A stretch of 64,000 nucleotides of DNA from Frateuria_A sp051900535 (GCF_051900535.1 NZ_JBHZGI010000001.1:992001-1056000); one strand, 5' to 3'; shown: positions 49,389 to 58,079, numbered from the stretch's first letter. Program-made: numbers and translations. Notes: generated from the sequence alone by a model not told the origin.

Positions 49389-50255
49389 ATGCGGGAAGAA
49401 CACGTCAAGGAACTGGTCGACCTGCTCCAGCTCGAGCGACTGGAAGACAACCTGTTCCGCGGCCAGAGCCGCGACATCGGCACGCGCTTCGTGTTCGGCG
49501 GCCAGGTGCTCGGCCAGGCGCTGGCAGCCGCGCAGCAGACGGTGGATCCGAAGCGCGAGGCGCACTCGCTGCACGCCTACTTCCTGCGCGCCGGCGACAT
49601 CGACGCGCCGATCGTCTATTCGGTGGAACGCGCGCGCGACGGCGGCAGCTTCTCGGCGCGCCGCGTGGTGGCGATCCAGCATGGCCAGCCAATCCTCAAC
49701 GGCGCGATCTCCTTCCAGGAACCGGAACAGGGCTTCGAGCACCAGAGCGCCATGCCCGAGGTTCCCTCGCCCGAGGACCTCGAACCGATGCGCCACCTGC
49801 CGCCGGACGAGTTGTCCAAGCTGCCGGTCAAGCTGCAACGCTGGCTGGGCATCGACGGCCCGTTCGAGTTCCGCCAGGTATGGCCGCGCGACGAATTGCA
49901 TCCGGCCAAGCGCCCGCCGATCCAGCACATCTGGTTCCGCCTGACCGCGCCGATCGGCGACTCGGCCATCCTGCACCGCGCTTTGCTCGCCTACGCCTCG
50001 GACTTCCATCTGATCGGCACCGCCACGCTGCCGCACGGCATTTCCTACCTCACCCACAACGTGCAGATGGCCAGCCTCGACCATGCGCTGTGGTTCCATC
50101 GGCCCTTCCGCGTCGACGAATGGCTGCTGTACTCCTTCGACAGCCCCACCGCACAGGGCGGCCGCGGCCTGGCGCGGGGACAGATCTACAGCCGCGACGG
50201 CCGGCTGGTCGCCTCCACCGCGCAGGAAGGCCTGATCCGCCTGCGCAACGGCTAA
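49389..50255 (+). CDS. tesB: Acyl-CoA thioesterase II
   Basis: A 288-residue double-hotdog thioesterase. DNLFRGQSRDIGTRFVFGGQVLGQALAAA, SLHAYFLRAGD and HNVQMASLDHALWFHRPFRVDEWLLY are TesB motifs; the catalytic Asp/Thr/Gln set falls in the C-terminal half (ASLDHA, SPTAQGGRG). It hydrolyses medium- and long-chain acyl-CoA. Start ATG 49389. Open sequence upstream is only the repeat read through in frame. The next gene begins nine bases after the stop. Confidence 0.94.
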   Translation: MREEHVKELVDLLQLERLEDNLFRGQSRDIGTRFVFGGQVLGQALAAAQQTVDPKREAHSLHAYFLRAGDIDAPIVYSVERARDGGSFSARRVVAIQHGQPILNGAISFQEPEQGFEHQSAMPEVPSPEDLEPMRHLPPDELSKLPVKLQRWLGIDGPFEFRQVWPRDELHPAKRPPIQHIWFRLTAPIGDSAILHRALLAYASDFHLIGTATLPHGISYLTHNVQMASLDHALWFHRPFRVDEWLLYSFDSPTAQGGRGLARGQIYSRDGRLVASTAQEGLIRLRNG

Positions 50256-50264
50256 ACTGCGACC

Positions 50265-50657
50265 ATGCGTCCGCTCTACACCTCCCCCCGCCAGGAAAAC
50301 ATCGATCGCGTGGTCGCGCTGCTGGCCGAACACGGCATCGAGACGACCGTCACCGGGCGCTCGAACTGGAATCGCCCGAGCTACCAGCGTTTCAGCTATG
50401 CCCAGCGCAACGAAAGCCGCGAGAGCTGGCCGCAGGTGTGGGTCAACCACGCCGACGACTACACCCAGGCGCGCACGCTGATGCGCGGGCTGGGCATCGA
50501 GCCGATGGTGCGCCACGGCGAGGAACTGGCCGCGGCGCGCAATCCGACACCGGAGACGCGCCGCTCGGGCGTGGCCACGCGCGTGCGCCGGATCGTGCTG
50601 CTGGCGCTGGCGGCGGCCTTCATCGTGTTGATGCTGCGCTACATGGGCAAGATCTAG
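50265..50657 (+). CDS. Conserved hypothetical protein with DUF2007-like N-terminus and C-terminal membrane anchor
   Basis: A 130-residue protein. The N-terminal part (RPLYTSPRQENIDRVVALLA, then GIETTVTG) resembles small signal-transducing DUF2007 folds. VWVNHADDYTQARTLMRGLGIE follows, and a hydrophobic helix (about 109-124) ends the chain with a short tail. It is thus tail-anchored with the domain in the cytoplasm. Similar proteins occur in Xanthomonadaceae next to tesB, as far as I remember. Function unknown. Confidence 0.75.
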   Translation: MRPLYTSPRQENIDRVVALLAEHGIETTVTGRSNWNRPSYQRFSYAQRNESRESWPQVWVNHADDYTQARTLMRGLGIEPMVRHGEELAAARNPTPETRRSGVATRVRRIVLLALAAAFIVLMLRYMGKI

Positions 50658-50714
50658 CGCGTCCGATCAAGGCGGTCTTCTCGGAATATTTGCAACCGCC
50701 CGCGCGCTCGGTCA

Positions 50715-50720
50715 TAGAAT
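50715..50720 (+). promoter_or_regulatory. Candidate -10 for the bpt gene
   Basis: TAGAAT lies seven bases before the ATG, with TTGCAA at 50690-50695 (19-bp spacing). If used, the mRNA would be leaderless. Confidence 0.35.
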
Positions 50721-50727
50721 CGGGCTC

Positions 50728-51435
50728 ATGCGCTCCGAACGCGTCCGCCTCTTCCAGACCCTGCCGCATGCCTGCGGCTACTACGCCGAGCGCACGGCGC
50801 AGAACCTGGTGATCGACCCGGCAGCGCCACGGCTGGACCAGCTCTACGGTCCCGCGCTGGAGCGTGGCTTCCGCCGCGCGGGCGGCCACCTCTATTACCC
50901 CAACTGCCCGCAGTGCCGCGCCTGCACGCCCTGCCGCATCGACGTGGAGCACTTCGTGCCCGACCGCGGGCAACGGCGATGCCTCAAGCGCAACGCGGAT
51001 CTCACGGTGGTCGAGTGCATGGCCGGCTACAACGCCGAGCGCCACGCGCTGTACGAGCGCTACCTGCGCACCCGCCACGCCGGCGGCGGCATGGACGAGG
51101 CCGACGCCAGCGACTTCCGTCGCTTCCTGACCGCGCCGTGGAGTCCCACGCTGTTCCTGGAGTTCCGTCTCGGTGAGCGGCTGCTTGCGGTGGCCGTCAC
51201 CGACGTGTGCGCCAACGGGTTGTCCGCGGTCTACACGTTCTTCGACCCTGACGAAAGCGCGCGCAGCCTGGGCACCTACGCCATCCTGCAACAGGTGCAG
51301 CTGGCCCGCCGCCGCGGCCTGCCGTGGCTGTACCTGGGTTTCTGGATCGAAGGCCACGAGAAGATGGATTACAAGCGCCGCTTCCATCCGCTGCAGGTGC
51401 GCACGCGCGAGGGCTGGGCCCCGCTGGCGCCATAG
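50728..51435 (+). CDS. bpt: Aspartate/glutamate leucyltransferase (Bpt/Ate family)
   Basis: A 235-residue aminoacyl-tRNA-protein transferase. It adds Leu from Leu-tRNA to N-terminal Asp or Glu and so marks proteins for ClpAP. CGYYAERTAQNLVIDP, GFRRAGGHLYYPNCPQCRACTPCRI (Cys cluster) and LGTYAILQQVQLARRRGLPWLYLGFWI are diagnostic. Length and motifs fit Bpt rather than arginyl-specific Ate1. No aat or clpS is adjacent. Confidence 0.94.
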   Translation: MRSERVRLFQTLPHACGYYAERTAQNLVIDPAAPRLDQLYGPALERGFRRAGGHLYYPNCPQCRACTPCRIDVEHFVPDRGQRRCLKRNADLTVVECMAGYNAERHALYERYLRTRHAGGGMDEADASDFRRFLTAPWSPTLFLEFRLGERLLAVAVTDVCANGLSAVYTFFDPDESARSLGTYAILQQVQLARRRGLPWLYLGFWIEGHEKMDYKRRFHPLQVRTREGWAPLAP

Positions 51436-51443
51436 TCCGGGTT

Positions 51444-52979
51444 TCAGATTGACGGGCGCGGCTCGGCCCGTCGCGTCGAGCCGACTTCCGGATACGGGAA
51501 CAGCTTGACCAGCGGCACCGACAAGCCATCGTCGCCCACCACGCGGCAGTGCGTACGGTCGAGCTGGCGCGGATCATCGACGCCGCAGCTGTGGGCGATG
51601 ATGCCGACCTCGTACATCAGGTTGCGCGCGTAGTGGTACACCTTCTCGCTCTTGTCGGTGACCACCAGCCCGCGCTGCAGCTTCGGGTTCTGCGTGGTGA
51701 TGCCGGTCGGGCAGGTGTTGCGGTTGCACTGCAACGACTGGATGCAGCCGAGCGCGAGCATGAAGCCGCGCGCCGAGTTGACGAAATCCGCGCCCATCGA
51801 CAGCGCCCAGGCGACGTCGTAGGCGGTGATGCGCTTGCCCGAGCAGACCACCTTGACGCGCTGGCGCAGGCCCTTGGCGATCAACGTGTCGACCAGCGCC
51901 GGCAACGCCTCGTGCAGTGGCAGGCCCATGCCTTCCATCAGCGTCTGCGGCGCCGCGCCGGTGCCGCCTTCGGAGCCATCGACGATGATGAAGTCGGGCG
52001 CGCTCTCGATGCCGCGCTTCCACACCTCGTCGCACAGCTCCTCGATCCACGCCGGGTCGCCCAGCACCGCCTTGAAGCCGGTCGGCTTGCCGCCGACCTC
52101 GCGCACGTGCGCGATGGCGTCGAGCAGCTGCGGCACGTTGGCGATGTCCAGGTGGCGGTTGGGGCTCTGCGAATCCACGCCGACCGGGATGCCGCGGATC
52201 GCCGCGATCTCCGCCGTCACCTTGATGCCCGGCAACAGGCCGCCCATGCCGGGCTTGGCGCCCTGGCCGAGCTTGATGCTGACCATCTTCACCTGCCTGT
52301 GCGCGCAGATCGCGCGCAGGCGCTCGTCATCGAGTTGGCCGTCGGCGGTGCGCACGCCGTACTTGGCGGTGCCAATCTCGAACACCAGGTCGCAGCCACC
52401 CTCCAGGTGGTAAGGCGCCAACCCGCCCTCGCCGGTGTCCAGCCAGATGCCGGCCTTGGCCGCGCCATGCGAGAGCGCACGCACGGCCGGTGCCGACAGC
52501 GCGCCGTAGCTCATGGCCGAGATGTTGAAGAAGGCGGCGTGGTCGTAGGGCTCGCGCGCGTACGGGCCGATCCGCACGGGCTTGGGATCGACATGGTGGC
52601 CTTCCAGCCTTGGGAACGGCGCATTGACGAAGAACGGCACGCCCTCGGCGGAGAGATCGCGCGTGGTACCGAAGCCGATGGTGGTATCGGCGTTCTTGGC
52701 CGCGCGGTAGACCCACACGCGCTGGGCGCGGTTGAACGGCAACTCCTCGCGGTCGGAAGCGAACAGGTACTGGCGGAAGAACTCGCCCAGGCGCAAAAGG
52801 CCGTAGCGAAAATGCCCGATGACCGGGAAGTTGCGCAGCACCGCGTTGCCGGTCTGGTAGCGGTCGGCAATCCATACGGCCAGCACGAGCATCACCGCCA
52901 GCGCCAGCATCAGCACGAAGAATGCCGCCAGCGTCTCGACCAGCACGATCAGCCAGTGGGCGAAGCCGTCCGATGCCAT
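51444..52979 (-). CDS. FMN-binding glutamate synthase-like protein with N-terminal membrane anchor
   Basis: A 511-residue protein of the GltS alpha-subunit-like class without amidotransferase domain. An N-terminal hydrophobic segment (about 13-36) anchors it. The synthase domain has FFNISAMSYGALSAPAVRALSHGA, KLGQGAKPGMGG, VDGSEGGTGAAP and the [3Fe-4S] ligands CIQSLQCNRNTCPTG. Such stand-alone proteins are common in proteobacteria, and their substrate is not settled. The 3' end faces bpt across eight bases. Confidence 0.88.
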   Translation of the reverse strand: MASDGFAHWLIVLVETLAAFFVLMLALAVMLVLAVWIADRYQTGNAVLRNFPVIGHFRYGLLRLGEFFRQYLFASDREELPFNRAQRVWVYRAAKNADTTIGFGTTRDLSAEGVPFFVNAPFPRLEGHHVDPKPVRIGPYAREPYDHAAFFNISAMSYGALSAPAVRALSHGAAKAGIWLDTGEGGLAPYHLEGGCDLVFEIGTAKYGVRTADGQLDDERLRAICAHRQVKMVSIKLGQGAKPGMGGLLPGIKVTAEIAAIRGIPVGVDSQSPNRHLDIANVPQLLDAIAHVREVGGKPTGFKAVLGDPAWIEELCDEVWKRGIESAPDFIIVDGSEGGTGAAPQTLMEGMGLPLHEALPALVDTLIAKGLRQRVKVVCSGKRITAYDVAWALSMGADFVNSARGFMLALGCIQSLQCNRNTCPTGITTQNPKLQRGLVVTDKSEKVYHYARNLMYEVGIIAHSCGVDDPRQLDRTHCRVVGDDGLSVPLVKLFPYPEVGSTRRAEPRPSI

Positions 52980-53079
52980 GGGTGTCCTCCTTCCGGTGAA
53001 GCCACGAGCCTAGCCTATCGCGCGGACAGGCTCTCTCCCGCAAGTGCGAGGGCGCTTCACATGGCGAGCATGCAGATCC

Positions 53080-54261
53080 TCAGAGCTCGACTTTCAAACA
53101 CCCCGCCGCCCGCACCGCCTTGGCACGCGCCGCCTCCACATCGACGTCCCGCGCCAGCGTCACCGCCATCCGCCGGCGCCCCTTCACTTCCGGCTTGCCG
53201 AAGATGCGCAACTGCGTGTCGGGCTCGGCCAGCGCCTCGGCCACGCCGTGGTAGCGCGGGTGGCGACCTTCGCCCTCCACCAGCACCGCGCACGAGGCCG
53301 ACGGCCCCCACTGGCGGATCACCGGGATCGGCAGGCCGAGGATCGCCCGCGCATGCAGTGCGAATTCCGAAAGTTCCTGCGACACCAGCGTCACCAGTCC
53401 GGTGTCGTGCGGGCGCGGGCTGACCTCGGAGAAGATCACGCTGTCGCCCCGGACGAAGAACTCCATGCCGAACACGCCCCAGCCGCCCAGTGCACCAGTG
53501 ATCGCCGCGGCCTGGCGCTGCGCCTCGACCAGCGCCGCGTCGCTCATCGGCTGCGGCTGCCAGGATTCGCGGTAGTCGCCGTGTTCCTGGCGATGGCCGA
53601 TCGGCTGGCAGAAGCTGGTGCCGTCGCGGTGGCGCACGGTAAGCAGCGTGATCTCGTATTCGAAGTCGACGAAGCCCTCGACGATCACCCGCCCCTGCCC
53701 CGCGCGCCCGCCGGACTGCGCATAGTCCCAGGCCTCGTCCAGCCCGGATGCATCGCGCACCGTGCTCTGCCCCTTGCCCGAAGAACTCATCACTGGCTTG
53801 ATCACGAACGGGTAACCGATCGCCTCGGCTGCCGCGCGGTACTCCGCCTGCGTGTCGCAGAAGCGGTACGGCGAGGTGGGCACGCCCAGTTCCTCGGCGG
53901 CGAGGCGGCGGATGCCTTCGCGATCCATCGTCAGCCATGCGGCGCGCGCGGTCGGGATCACGCGCAGCCCCTCTTGCTCCAGTTCGACCAGCGTCGGGGT
54001 GTGGATCGCCTCGATCTCGGGCACGACCAGGTCCGGCTTCTCGCGCGCTATCAGCGCGCGCAACGCGGCGCCGTCGAGCATGTCGATCACGTGGCTGCGG
54101 TGCGCCACGTGCATGGCCGGCGCGTCCGGGTAGCGGTCGACCGCGATCACCTCCACGCCGAAACGCTGCAGCTCGATCGCTACCTCCTTGCCCAGCTCGC
54201 CCGAACCGAGCAGCAAGACGCGCACGGCATGATCGGAAAGCGGCGTGCCGAAAGGCTTCAT
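53080..54261 (-). CDS. purT: Formate-dependent phosphoribosylglycinamide formyltransferase
   Basis: PurT converts GAR, formate and ATP to formyl-GAR in purine synthesis, as an alternative to the folate-dependent PurN. The 393-residue ATP-grasp protein shows RVLLLGSGELGKEVAIELQRFG, VVPEIEAIHTPTL, FVIKPVMSSSGKGQS, EYEITLLTVRHRDG and EVSPRPHDTGLVT. Length equals the E. coli enzyme. It stands alone, as usual. Confidence 0.95.
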   Translation of the reverse strand: MKPFGTPLSDHAVRVLLLGSGELGKEVAIELQRFGVEVIAVDRYPDAPAMHVAHRSHVIDMLDGAALRALIAREKPDLVVPEIEAIHTPTLVELEQEGLRVIPTARAAWLTMDREGIRRLAAEELGVPTSPYRFCDTQAEYRAAAEAIGYPFVIKPVMSSSGKGQSTVRDASGLDEAWDYAQSGGRAGQGRVIVEGFVDFEYEITLLTVRHRDGTSFCQPIGHRQEHGDYRESWQPQPMSDAALVEAQRQAAAITGALGGWGVFGMEFFVRGDSVIFSEVSPRPHDTGLVTLVSQELSEFALHARAILGLPIPVIRQWGPSASCAVLVEGEGRHPRYHGVAEALAEPDTQLRIFGKPEVKGRRRMAVTLARDVDVEAARAKAVRAAGCLKVEL

Positions 54262-54372
54262 GGAAAGCTCCCTGGAAGAATGGGGCGCATTGTAGGGCTA
54301 CGCTGCAGTGCGCATTGACGCCGGCCCCGCCAACCGTTCCACTGGGCTCGTCATCCGTCCCCGGGGTTGACC

Positions 54373-55902
54373 ATGCGACGCGTCCTGCTCAGCTTGGTGC
54401 CTGCGATCTGGCTGGGCATCTGTGGTGCCGCGCAAGCGGCCGTGCCGGTCCAGACCGACTGGATGATCGTGCTGCTCGGCGGGCGCAAGGTTGGCCATGT
54501 GCAGATCGATCGCGAGCGCAAGGGCGACATCCTCACCACCACGCAGACGCTGTCGCTGGATCTGAGCCGCTCGGGCAAGCCCATGCACCTGGGCAACATG
54601 AGCCAGAGCGTCGAGGGTCCGGAAGGCGGGCCCCTCGGTTTTGCCTCGCGCACGCGGATGTCTTCGATGGACAGCACGGTCGACGCCCTGCCGGACGTTG
54701 CCGGTCGCTATCGGGTCACCAGCACGGTGGGCGGGCAGACACGCACCATGCTGATGGACTGGCCGGGCGACGCCCTGCTCGCCGAGGGGCAACGCCTCGC
54801 CACGCTCGCCGCCGGACGCACGCCGGGCACCAGCTACCAGCTGCACGAGTTCGATCCGTCCAGCCAACAAGTCGTCCACGTGCGGGTGGACGTCCTGGGC
54901 GACGAAACCGTGGCCCTCCCTGGCGGCGCGATGCGCTTGAGCCACCAGCGCCAGGTCCTCTCGCTAGCGCGCGGGCGGCAGAGCCTGGACCTGTGGGTCG
55001 ACGACCGCGGGATCGCCCGCAAGGGCCTGATGAGCCTGCTCGGCCAGCCGCTTGAAATGCTCGCCTGCGACCGCGCCTGCGCGCTGGCCCCGAACCAGCC
55101 GGTGGACATGCTGCGCGCGGCCACGATCGACTCCCCGCGCTGGTTGCCGGGCTATGTGCGTGCGGTGCCGATGCGCTACCGCATTCGCATCAGCGGCAAC
55201 ATCGGGCAACCCTTCATCACCACGGACGAGCAGCAGGTCACCGCACTGGGCGGTACCGACTGGATGGTCGACGTCGGCGGTTCCCACGCGGGTCGGCAGG
55301 CGCCGCCCCGCCCGGCCGACATCGAGCCCAACGCGTGGTTGCAGTCCGATGCGCCGGCGATCCGCCGGCTGGCCACGCAAGCCGTGCGCGGCGCGCATGA
55401 CGACCTTGAGCGCATGCGCCGCCTGCGCCAGTTCGTCAGCGACTACATCACCGGCCACGGACTGGACGTGGGCTATGCCTCGGCGCTCGAGGTCGTCGAC
55501 AGCCACGAGGGCGACTGCACCGAATACGCGGTGTTGCTGGCCGCCATGGCGCGCGCGCAGGGCATCCCGGCGCGGGTCGTCACCGGCATGGTGTACGCCG
55601 ATCGCTTTGCCGGTGCCTCACAGCTGTTCATTCCGCACGAATGGGTACAGGCCTGGGTGAACGGTCGCTGGCAGAGCTTCGACGCCGCGCTGAGGCATTT
55701 CGACAACACGCACCTGGCGCTGGCCAGTGGCGACGGCGATCCGTGGCACTTCGCCGCCACGACGCAGCTGTTCGGCAATCTGCACATCCGCCAGGCGGTG
55801 CCGGGAGCGGAGTTGGGCCTGCCGGCCGGCGGCGGCCCCTCGGGACCCTCCGGCAATGCCACCGGCAATGCGGGCGGAAGCGGCGGCGGGCCCGAGCACT
55901 GA
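54373..55902 (+). CDS. Exported transglutaminase-like cysteine peptidase
   Basis: A 509-residue protein with a signal peptide (1 to about 22, AAQA). The first 300 residues form beta-rich repeats of unknown type (GGRKVGHVQIDRERKGDIL). The transglutaminase core follows: DSHEGDCTEYAVLLAAMARA (Cys near 378), HEWVQAWVNGRWQSFDAA (His and Asp of the triad). A Gly/Pro/Ser/Asn-rich tail ends the chain. The likely site is the periplasm, as a peptidase or amidase on proteins or peptidoglycan. Start ATG 54373; the TTG six bases earlier is weaker. Confidence 0.83.
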   Translation: MRRVLLSLVPAIWLGICGAAQAAVPVQTDWMIVLLGGRKVGHVQIDRERKGDILTTTQTLSLDLSRSGKPMHLGNMSQSVEGPEGGPLGFASRTRMSSMDSTVDALPDVAGRYRVTSTVGGQTRTMLMDWPGDALLAEGQRLATLAAGRTPGTSYQLHEFDPSSQQVVHVRVDVLGDETVALPGGAMRLSHQRQVLSLARGRQSLDLWVDDRGIARKGLMSLLGQPLEMLACDRACALAPNQPVDMLRAATIDSPRWLPGYVRAVPMRYRIRISGNIGQPFITTDEQQVTALGGTDWMVDVGGSHAGRQAPPRPADIEPNAWLQSDAPAIRRLATQAVRGAHDDLERMRRLRQFVSDYITGHGLDVGYASALEVVDSHEGDCTEYAVLLAAMARAQGIPARVVTGMVYADRFAGASQLFIPHEWVQAWVNGRWQSFDAALRHFDNTHLALASGDGDPWHFAATTQLFGNLHIRQAVPGAELGLPAGGGPSGPSGNATGNAGGSGGGPEH

Positions 55903-55917
55903 GGCCACTTGCGAAGT

Positions 55918-55933
55918 GATATGTTTTTGATAT
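55918..55933. promoter_or_regulatory. GATAT direct repeat upstream of the SPFH operon
   Basis: GATAT occurs twice with an 11-bp period (55918-55922 and 55929-55933) around a T-run, in the only AT-rich stretch of the region. It could be an operator for the ribbon-helix-helix protein encoded in the operon, or part of the promoter. Inference only. Confidence 0.3.
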
Positions 55934-55938
55934 CTACT

Positions 55939-55955
55939 CTCCCTATCTCAGGGAG
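55939..55955 (+). promoter_or_regulatory. Hairpin that covers the Shine-Dalgarno sequence of the SPFH gene
   Basis: CTCCCT-atctc-AGGGAG forms a 6-bp stem that includes most of the ribosome-binding GGGAGG (55951-55956), eight bases before the ATG. This could mask translation until opened. Confidence 0.35.
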
Positions 55956-55963
55956 GTAGCGTC

Positions 55964-56830
55964 ATGAACGAACGCAAGGGTTTATCGATTGCCGGCATTC
56001 CCTTCATCGGGGTCTGCCTGCTGCTCGCCGCCGTCGGCGTCCTGCTGCTGGTGAGCGCCGATGGGGCGCAGCCGGCGCCGCACATTGTCCCGGGCATGCT
56101 GGTGCTGGCGTTTACCGGTTTCCTGCTCAAGGGGTTCTTCCAGGTCGCGCCCAACGAGGCGCAGGTGATGCAATTGTTCGGCCGTTATGCCGGCAGCGTG
56201 CGCGAGGAGGGCCTGCGCTGGACCAATCCGTTCTACGCCAAGCGCCGGCTGTCGCTGCGCGTGCGCAATTTCGAAAGCGGAAAGCTCAAGGTCAACGACA
56301 ACGACGGCAACCCGATCGAGATCGCCGCGGTGGTCGTGTGGCAGGTCGTCGACACCGCCGAGGCCGTGTTTCGCGTGGAGGACTACGAGAACTTCGTGCA
56401 CATCCAGAGCGAATCGGCGCTGCGTCAGATGGCCCAGAGCTACCCCTACGACGCACACGATGACGGCGAACCGTCGCTGCGCAGCCACGGCGAGGTGATC
56501 AACAACCACCTGCGCGACGAGATCCAGGCGCGACTCGAACAGGCCGGCGTGCAAGTGATCGAGGCGCGCATCAGCCACCTGGCCTACGCACAGGAAATCG
56601 CCCAGGCCATGCTGCAGCGCCAGCAGGCCGGCGCGATCATCGCCGCGCGCACGCGGATCGTCGAAGGCGCGGTAAGCATGGTCGAAATGGCGCTGGACCA
56701 GTTGAGCCGCCGCGGCGTGGTCGAGCTGGACGAGGAGCGCAAGGCGGCCATGGTCAGCAACCTGCTGGTAGTGCTGTGCGGCGAGCGCGGCACCCAGGCG
56801 GTGGTCAACACCGGCACCTTGTACGGTTGA
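55964..56830 (+). CDS. SPFH/prohibitin-domain membrane protein
   Basis: A 288-residue protein. Two hydrophobic segments (about 10-32 and 42-60) precede the band-7 domain: QVAPNEAQVMQLFGRYAGSVREEGLRWTNP, IEIAAVVVWQVVDTAEAVF and a long helix with VIEARISHLAYAQEIAQAMLQRQQAGAIIAARTRIVEGAV. It is close to the stand-alone SPFH proteins of bacteria that form membrane microdomains; exact role unknown. It is followed by a 25-residue membrane peptide and a ribbon-helix-helix protein in one operon. Confidence 0.88.
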   Translation: MNERKGLSIAGIPFIGVCLLLAAVGVLLLVSADGAQPAPHIVPGMLVLAFTGFLLKGFFQVAPNEAQVMQLFGRYAGSVREEGLRWTNPFYAKRRLSLRVRNFESGKLKVNDNDGNPIEIAAVVVWQVVDTAEAVFRVEDYENFVHIQSESALRQMAQSYPYDAHDDGEPSLRSHGEVINNHLRDEIQARLEQAGVQVIEARISHLAYAQEIAQAMLQRQQAGAIIAARTRIVEGAVSMVEMALDQLSRRGVVELDEERKAAMVSNLLVVLCGERGTQAVVNTGTLYG

Positions 56831-56841
56831 GGAGAAATGCG

Positions 56842-56919
56842 ATGAGCTATGCCATTCCCGTCATCGTCGTGATCCTGATCATCGCCGTGGCCGTCGCCGC
56901 GCGGCGCAAGCGCGACTGA
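56842..56919 (+). CDS. 25-residue single-span membrane peptide
   Basis: The frame reads MSYAIPVIVVILIIAVAVAA then RRKRD. It is one hydrophobic helix with a basic end (inside-positive). GGAGA lies six bases before the ATG, and it fits between the SPFH gene (11 bp before) and the RHH gene (4 bp after). Ribosome site, fit and composition support translation. It may be a small partner of the SPFH protein (inference). Confidence 0.6.
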   Translation: MSYAIPVIVVILIIAVAVAARRKRD

Positions 56920-56923
56920 GTCG

Positions 56924-57127
56924 ATGCCCGCCGAGAAAAAGGCCTATCCGCTGAGGATCAGCGCAACCGTGCTCGAAGCCATGCAGCGCTGGTCCGACGA
57001 CGAGCTGCGCAGCATCAACGCGCAGATCGAATACGTGTTGCGCGAGGCGCTGCGCAAGTCGGGGCGGTTGAAGGCGGGCACCAGCAAGGCGATGGAGGAC
57101 GACGAGCCGGGTCCCGATTCGCAATGA
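56924..57127 (+). CDS. Arc-like ribbon-helix-helix protein
   Basis: A 67-residue protein. KKAYPLRISATVLEAMQRWSDDELRSINAQIEYVLREALRK fits an RHH fold (strand near 8-12, helices 14-27 and 30-47), as in Arc/MetJ-type DNA-binding dimers, followed by a disordered acidic tail. It may regulate its own operon. No toxin gene follows, so an antitoxin role is not supported. Confidence 0.75.
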   Translation: MPAEKKAYPLRISATVLEAMQRWSDDELRSINAQIEYVLREALRKSGRLKAGTSKAMEDDEPGPDSQ

Positions 57128-57132
57128 AGCCA

Positions 57133-57192
57133 GTAGTAGCGCACCTGCGCGCGACCGTGACGCATGGCGATCGCGCACACGTGCGCTCCTAC
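57133..57192. repeat. GTAG...CTAC long palindrome (REP-like)
   Basis: GTAGTAGCGCACCTGCGCGC and a right arm ending ACGTGCGCTCCTAC, close to the element at 17699-17755. Its CTAC tail contains the TAG stop (minus strand, 57189-57191) of the convergent gene. Confidence 0.7.
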
Positions 57193-57581
57193 AGCGAGCT
57201 GCCCCACCGATGCCCCACCGAGGCCTGCGCCTGCCAATCCGGCAACCACACCTTCCTCGCTCCGTCCTTTCCAAGCACCACCAGCCAGCGCCCCTCCAGC
57301 ACCAGCCGGTCGACATCGGCAAGACCGGTACGCCGGTCCAGCGTGCCAAGCGGACGTCCATCGCGCGCGTCGTAGGCCTGGATGCGATCGTGCTGGCGGT
57401 CGGCCACCAGCAGCCAGTCGTGGCCCTCGTCCGTCCAGCGCACCAGTTGTTTCGGCGGCACCGTGGGCGATGGCGGCATGATCACGCCGGTCAGCGCCGC
57501 GGCCGCCAGGAAGGTGGCGGCAAACCCTGCCCGACCGTCGAGACGGCGCAACAAGTGCTTGAGGAAGGTATATCGGCGCAT
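57189..57581 (-). CDS. Hypothetical membrane-anchored protein
   Basis: A 130-residue protein with a basic N-terminus, one hydrophobic segment (about 19-36) and an outer part with one propeller-like repeat (WLLVADRQHDRIQAYDARDG, then LGTLD). The rest (GRWLVVLGKDGARKVWLPDW) also looks beta-rich. Start MRRYTFLKHLL at 57581. It may be a truncated propeller or a small envelope protein. It lies 31 bp after the DUF423 gene on the same strand. No family recognised; the C-terminus is set by the adjacent palindrome. Confidence 0.65.
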   Translation of the reverse strand: MRRYTFLKHLLRRLDGRAGFAATFLAAAALTGVIMPPSPTVPPKQLVRWTDEGHDWLLVADRQHDRIQAYDARDGRPLGTLDRRTGLADVDRLVLEGRWLVVLGKDGARKVWLPDWQAQASVGHRWGSSL

Positions 57582-57612
57582 GCCCGCAGCTTCGCGCGCG
57601 GGCATGACGGGG

Positions 57613-58008
57613 CTATGACGCGGCCTTGTCCGTGCGATGAAAAGCCAGGCCCAGCGCAATCCATCCGACGATGAAGGCAAGCCCGCCCAACGGCGTGATC
57701 GCACCGCACCAGCGCGGCGCACCCAGCGCCAGTGCATAGAGGCTGCCGCAGAACAGCACGATGCCCGTCGCGAACGCCGCTAGCGCGCAGCGCCGTGGCC
57801 TGCCCGGCGGCACCAGGCAGGTGATCGCCAGTGCCAGCGCGTGCCAGAAGTGGTACAGCGAGGCGGTGTGCCATACCTCGCGGCCGCCGGCATCGAGCAC
57901 GCCGCGCAGCGCATGCGCGCCGAACGCGCCCAGCAAGACCGCACTCGCGCCGGCCACGCCGACCAGCCAGGGCATCGCGCGCGTCATGTCAGGGACAGGT
58001 TGTCGCAT
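57613..58008 (-). CDS. DUF423 membrane protein (YgdD-like)
   Basis: A 131-residue protein with four hydrophobic segments. GVAGASAVLLGAFGAHALRG and VWHTASLYHFWHALALAITC, then LFCGSLYALAL and TPLGGLAFIVGW are the DUF423 motifs. Function unknown. Start ATG 58008 has GAGGAG just upstream; ATG 57987 lacks one. It is divergent from the SCO gene. Confidence 0.9.
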   Translation of the reverse strand: MRQPVPDMTRAMPWLVGVAGASAVLLGAFGAHALRGVLDAGGREVWHTASLYHFWHALALAITCLVPPGRPRRCALAAFATGIVLFCGSLYALALGAPRWCGAITPLGGLAFIVGWIALGLAFHRTDKAAS

Positions 58009-58079
58009 AAGCTCCTCGTTGCGGGCGCCCGCATCGCCGCGTGGCGTATGCTGGCGGGATGCATCGCCCGGATTCTTGC

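Noticed and set aside
56924..57127. Toxin-antitoxin module around the RHH protein
   Set aside because: No toxin-like gene is adjacent; the neighbours are an SPFH protein and a membrane peptide, and the downstream gene is on the other strand.
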